From positions 1 through 6,830 of the forward strand of contig CAIPVK010000167.1 of assembly GCA_903868455.1 (NCBI GenBank): a stretch of DNA of 6,830 bases, written 5' to 3'. This document shows positions 6,474 to 6,830 of the stretch, one piece after another. Positions within the stretch are counted from its first letter, which is position 1; the number at the start of each line of letters is the position of its first letter. The notes under the pieces are model-generated. The model searched no databases and was not told where the DNA came from. It saw only the letters and a program-made list of their open reading frames with translations. The translations under genes were made by a program, and so were the position numbers. This DNA is from an uncultured Opitutia bacterium (GTDB taxonomy: Bacteria > Verrucomicrobiota > Verrucomicrobiia > Opitutales > UBA953).

Positions 6474-6830
6474 ATGAAACCCCGCGCCCGACCCCGACGC
6501 CCGACCCCCGCCTCATCCCGCCGACGCCCCGAGCCGGTCCACCCCCGACCGCTGGCCGACCAAGGAAGCATCCTGCTCGTCGAGGACCACCTGGCGGTCC
6601 GCGAGCTCATCCGCGAGACGCTCGGCCCGAGGCTCGGGCTGAGGATGGTGGAGGCGGGCGACATGCTCGAGGCCCTCGCCCAGGTCCGGCGACACCGCCC
6701 GCGCCTCGCGATCGTCGACATCGCCCTGCCCGGGGCCAACGGCATCGAGCTGATCCGGCGCATCCGGCGCGAGAGCGCGGAGACGCGGATGCTCGTCTTC
6801 TCCTCGCTGCGCAACCACCAGGTGGTCCGC
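6474..6830 (+). CDS. Response regulator with receiver domain, N-terminal 119 residues; 3' end outside window
   Basis: The frame is open from the ATG at 6474 to the last base. Residues 1-31 are an Arg/Pro-rich, probably disordered leader (for example PRARPRRP). From 32 on is a receiver domain: strand 1 ILLVEDH (33-39) with the acidic pair Glu37/Asp38 for Mg, AIVDIALPGANG (79-90) with phospho-acceptor Asp82, and LVFSS (107-111) with the conserved Ser110 at strand 4. The VREL helix after strand 1 and IxLPGxNGIELIRRIR resemble the NarL/FixJ group, whose output is a LuxR-type DNA-binding helix-turn-helix, but the output domain is beyond the window, so this is inference. The partner histidine kinase is not in view. 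Translation starts from a good Shine-Dalgarno, and the gene is divergent from the Bax-inhibitor-like gene. Confidence 0.88.
   Translation, partial: MKPRARPRRPTPASSRRRPEPVHPRPLADQGSILLVEDHLAVRELIRETLGPRLGLRMVEAGDMLEALAQVRRHRPRLAIVDIALPGANGIELIRRIRRESAETRMLVFSSLRNHQVVR

Noticed and set aside
4823..6814. A 663-codon minus-strand open frame
   Set aside because: It crosses the methyltransferase, the Bax-inhibitor-like gene (in another frame) and the response regulator. Composition is low-complexity Arg/Pro/Gly and no domain is visible; rarity of AT-rich stops explains its length.
6513..6818. Minus-strand 101-codon frame opposite the response regulator
   Set aside because: The plus strand encodes a receiver domain with all key residues; the minus frame shows no motif.

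Overview
The window is GC-rich bacterial chromosome (roughly 70% G+C by eye, third positions almost all G or C). It is densely packed, with eight protein-coding genes plus one probable 34-codon small gene and no RNA genes, insertion sequences or CRISPR. Several traits suggest, without proving, a Planctomycetota-type organism or a relative. These are the form of the Bax-inhibitor-1-like protein, a secreted protein carrying DnaJ-like CxxCxGxG zinc modules, and the scarcity of Shine-Dalgarno sequences. Phylum assignment is inference; no marker gene such as rRNA is present.

Layout, left to right. (1) 1-1215 (+): C-terminal part of a SNF2-family ATPase, cut by the window start. (2) 1219-2124 (+): tatC, the Tat translocon core subunit, 3 bp downstream and probably co-transcribed. 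(3) 2131-3135 (-): a secreted protein of unknown function with a Pro/Glu-rich repeat linker and a C-terminal four-cysteine zinc module, converging on tatC with 6 bp between stops. (4) 3222-4190 (+): a long-chain type polyprenyl diphosphate synthase, followed by a stop/start-overlapping ORF for a 34-residue single-pass membrane peptide (4190-4294). (5) 4296-4811 (-): an exported DUF192 protein, 1 bp from the small ORF's stop. (6) 4859-5566 (+): a class I SAM-dependent methyltransferase, divergent from the DUF192 gene. (7) 5620-6357 (-): a seven-helix Bax inhibitor-1/YbhL-like membrane protein, sharing a likely bidirectional terminator hairpin (5575-5596) with the methyltransferase. (8) 6474-6830 (+): the start of a response regulator, cut by the window end.

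The genes do not form one pathway. Most are single-gene or two-gene units in alternating orientation: two divergent promoter regions (3136-3221 and 6358-6473), one very short divergent gap (4812-4858), and three tight convergent junctions. A loose theme is the cell envelope: Tat export, isoprenoid lipid synthesis, two exported proteins and a polytopic membrane protein.

I see no convincing novel multi-gene system. The points most worth a second look are the coupled 34-residue membrane ORF, the zinc-module secreted protein, the Bax-inhibitor homologue without the usual aspartate pair, the TatC with altered polar residues and an acidic tail, and promoter-like elements that sit almost on the start codons of three minus-strand genes.
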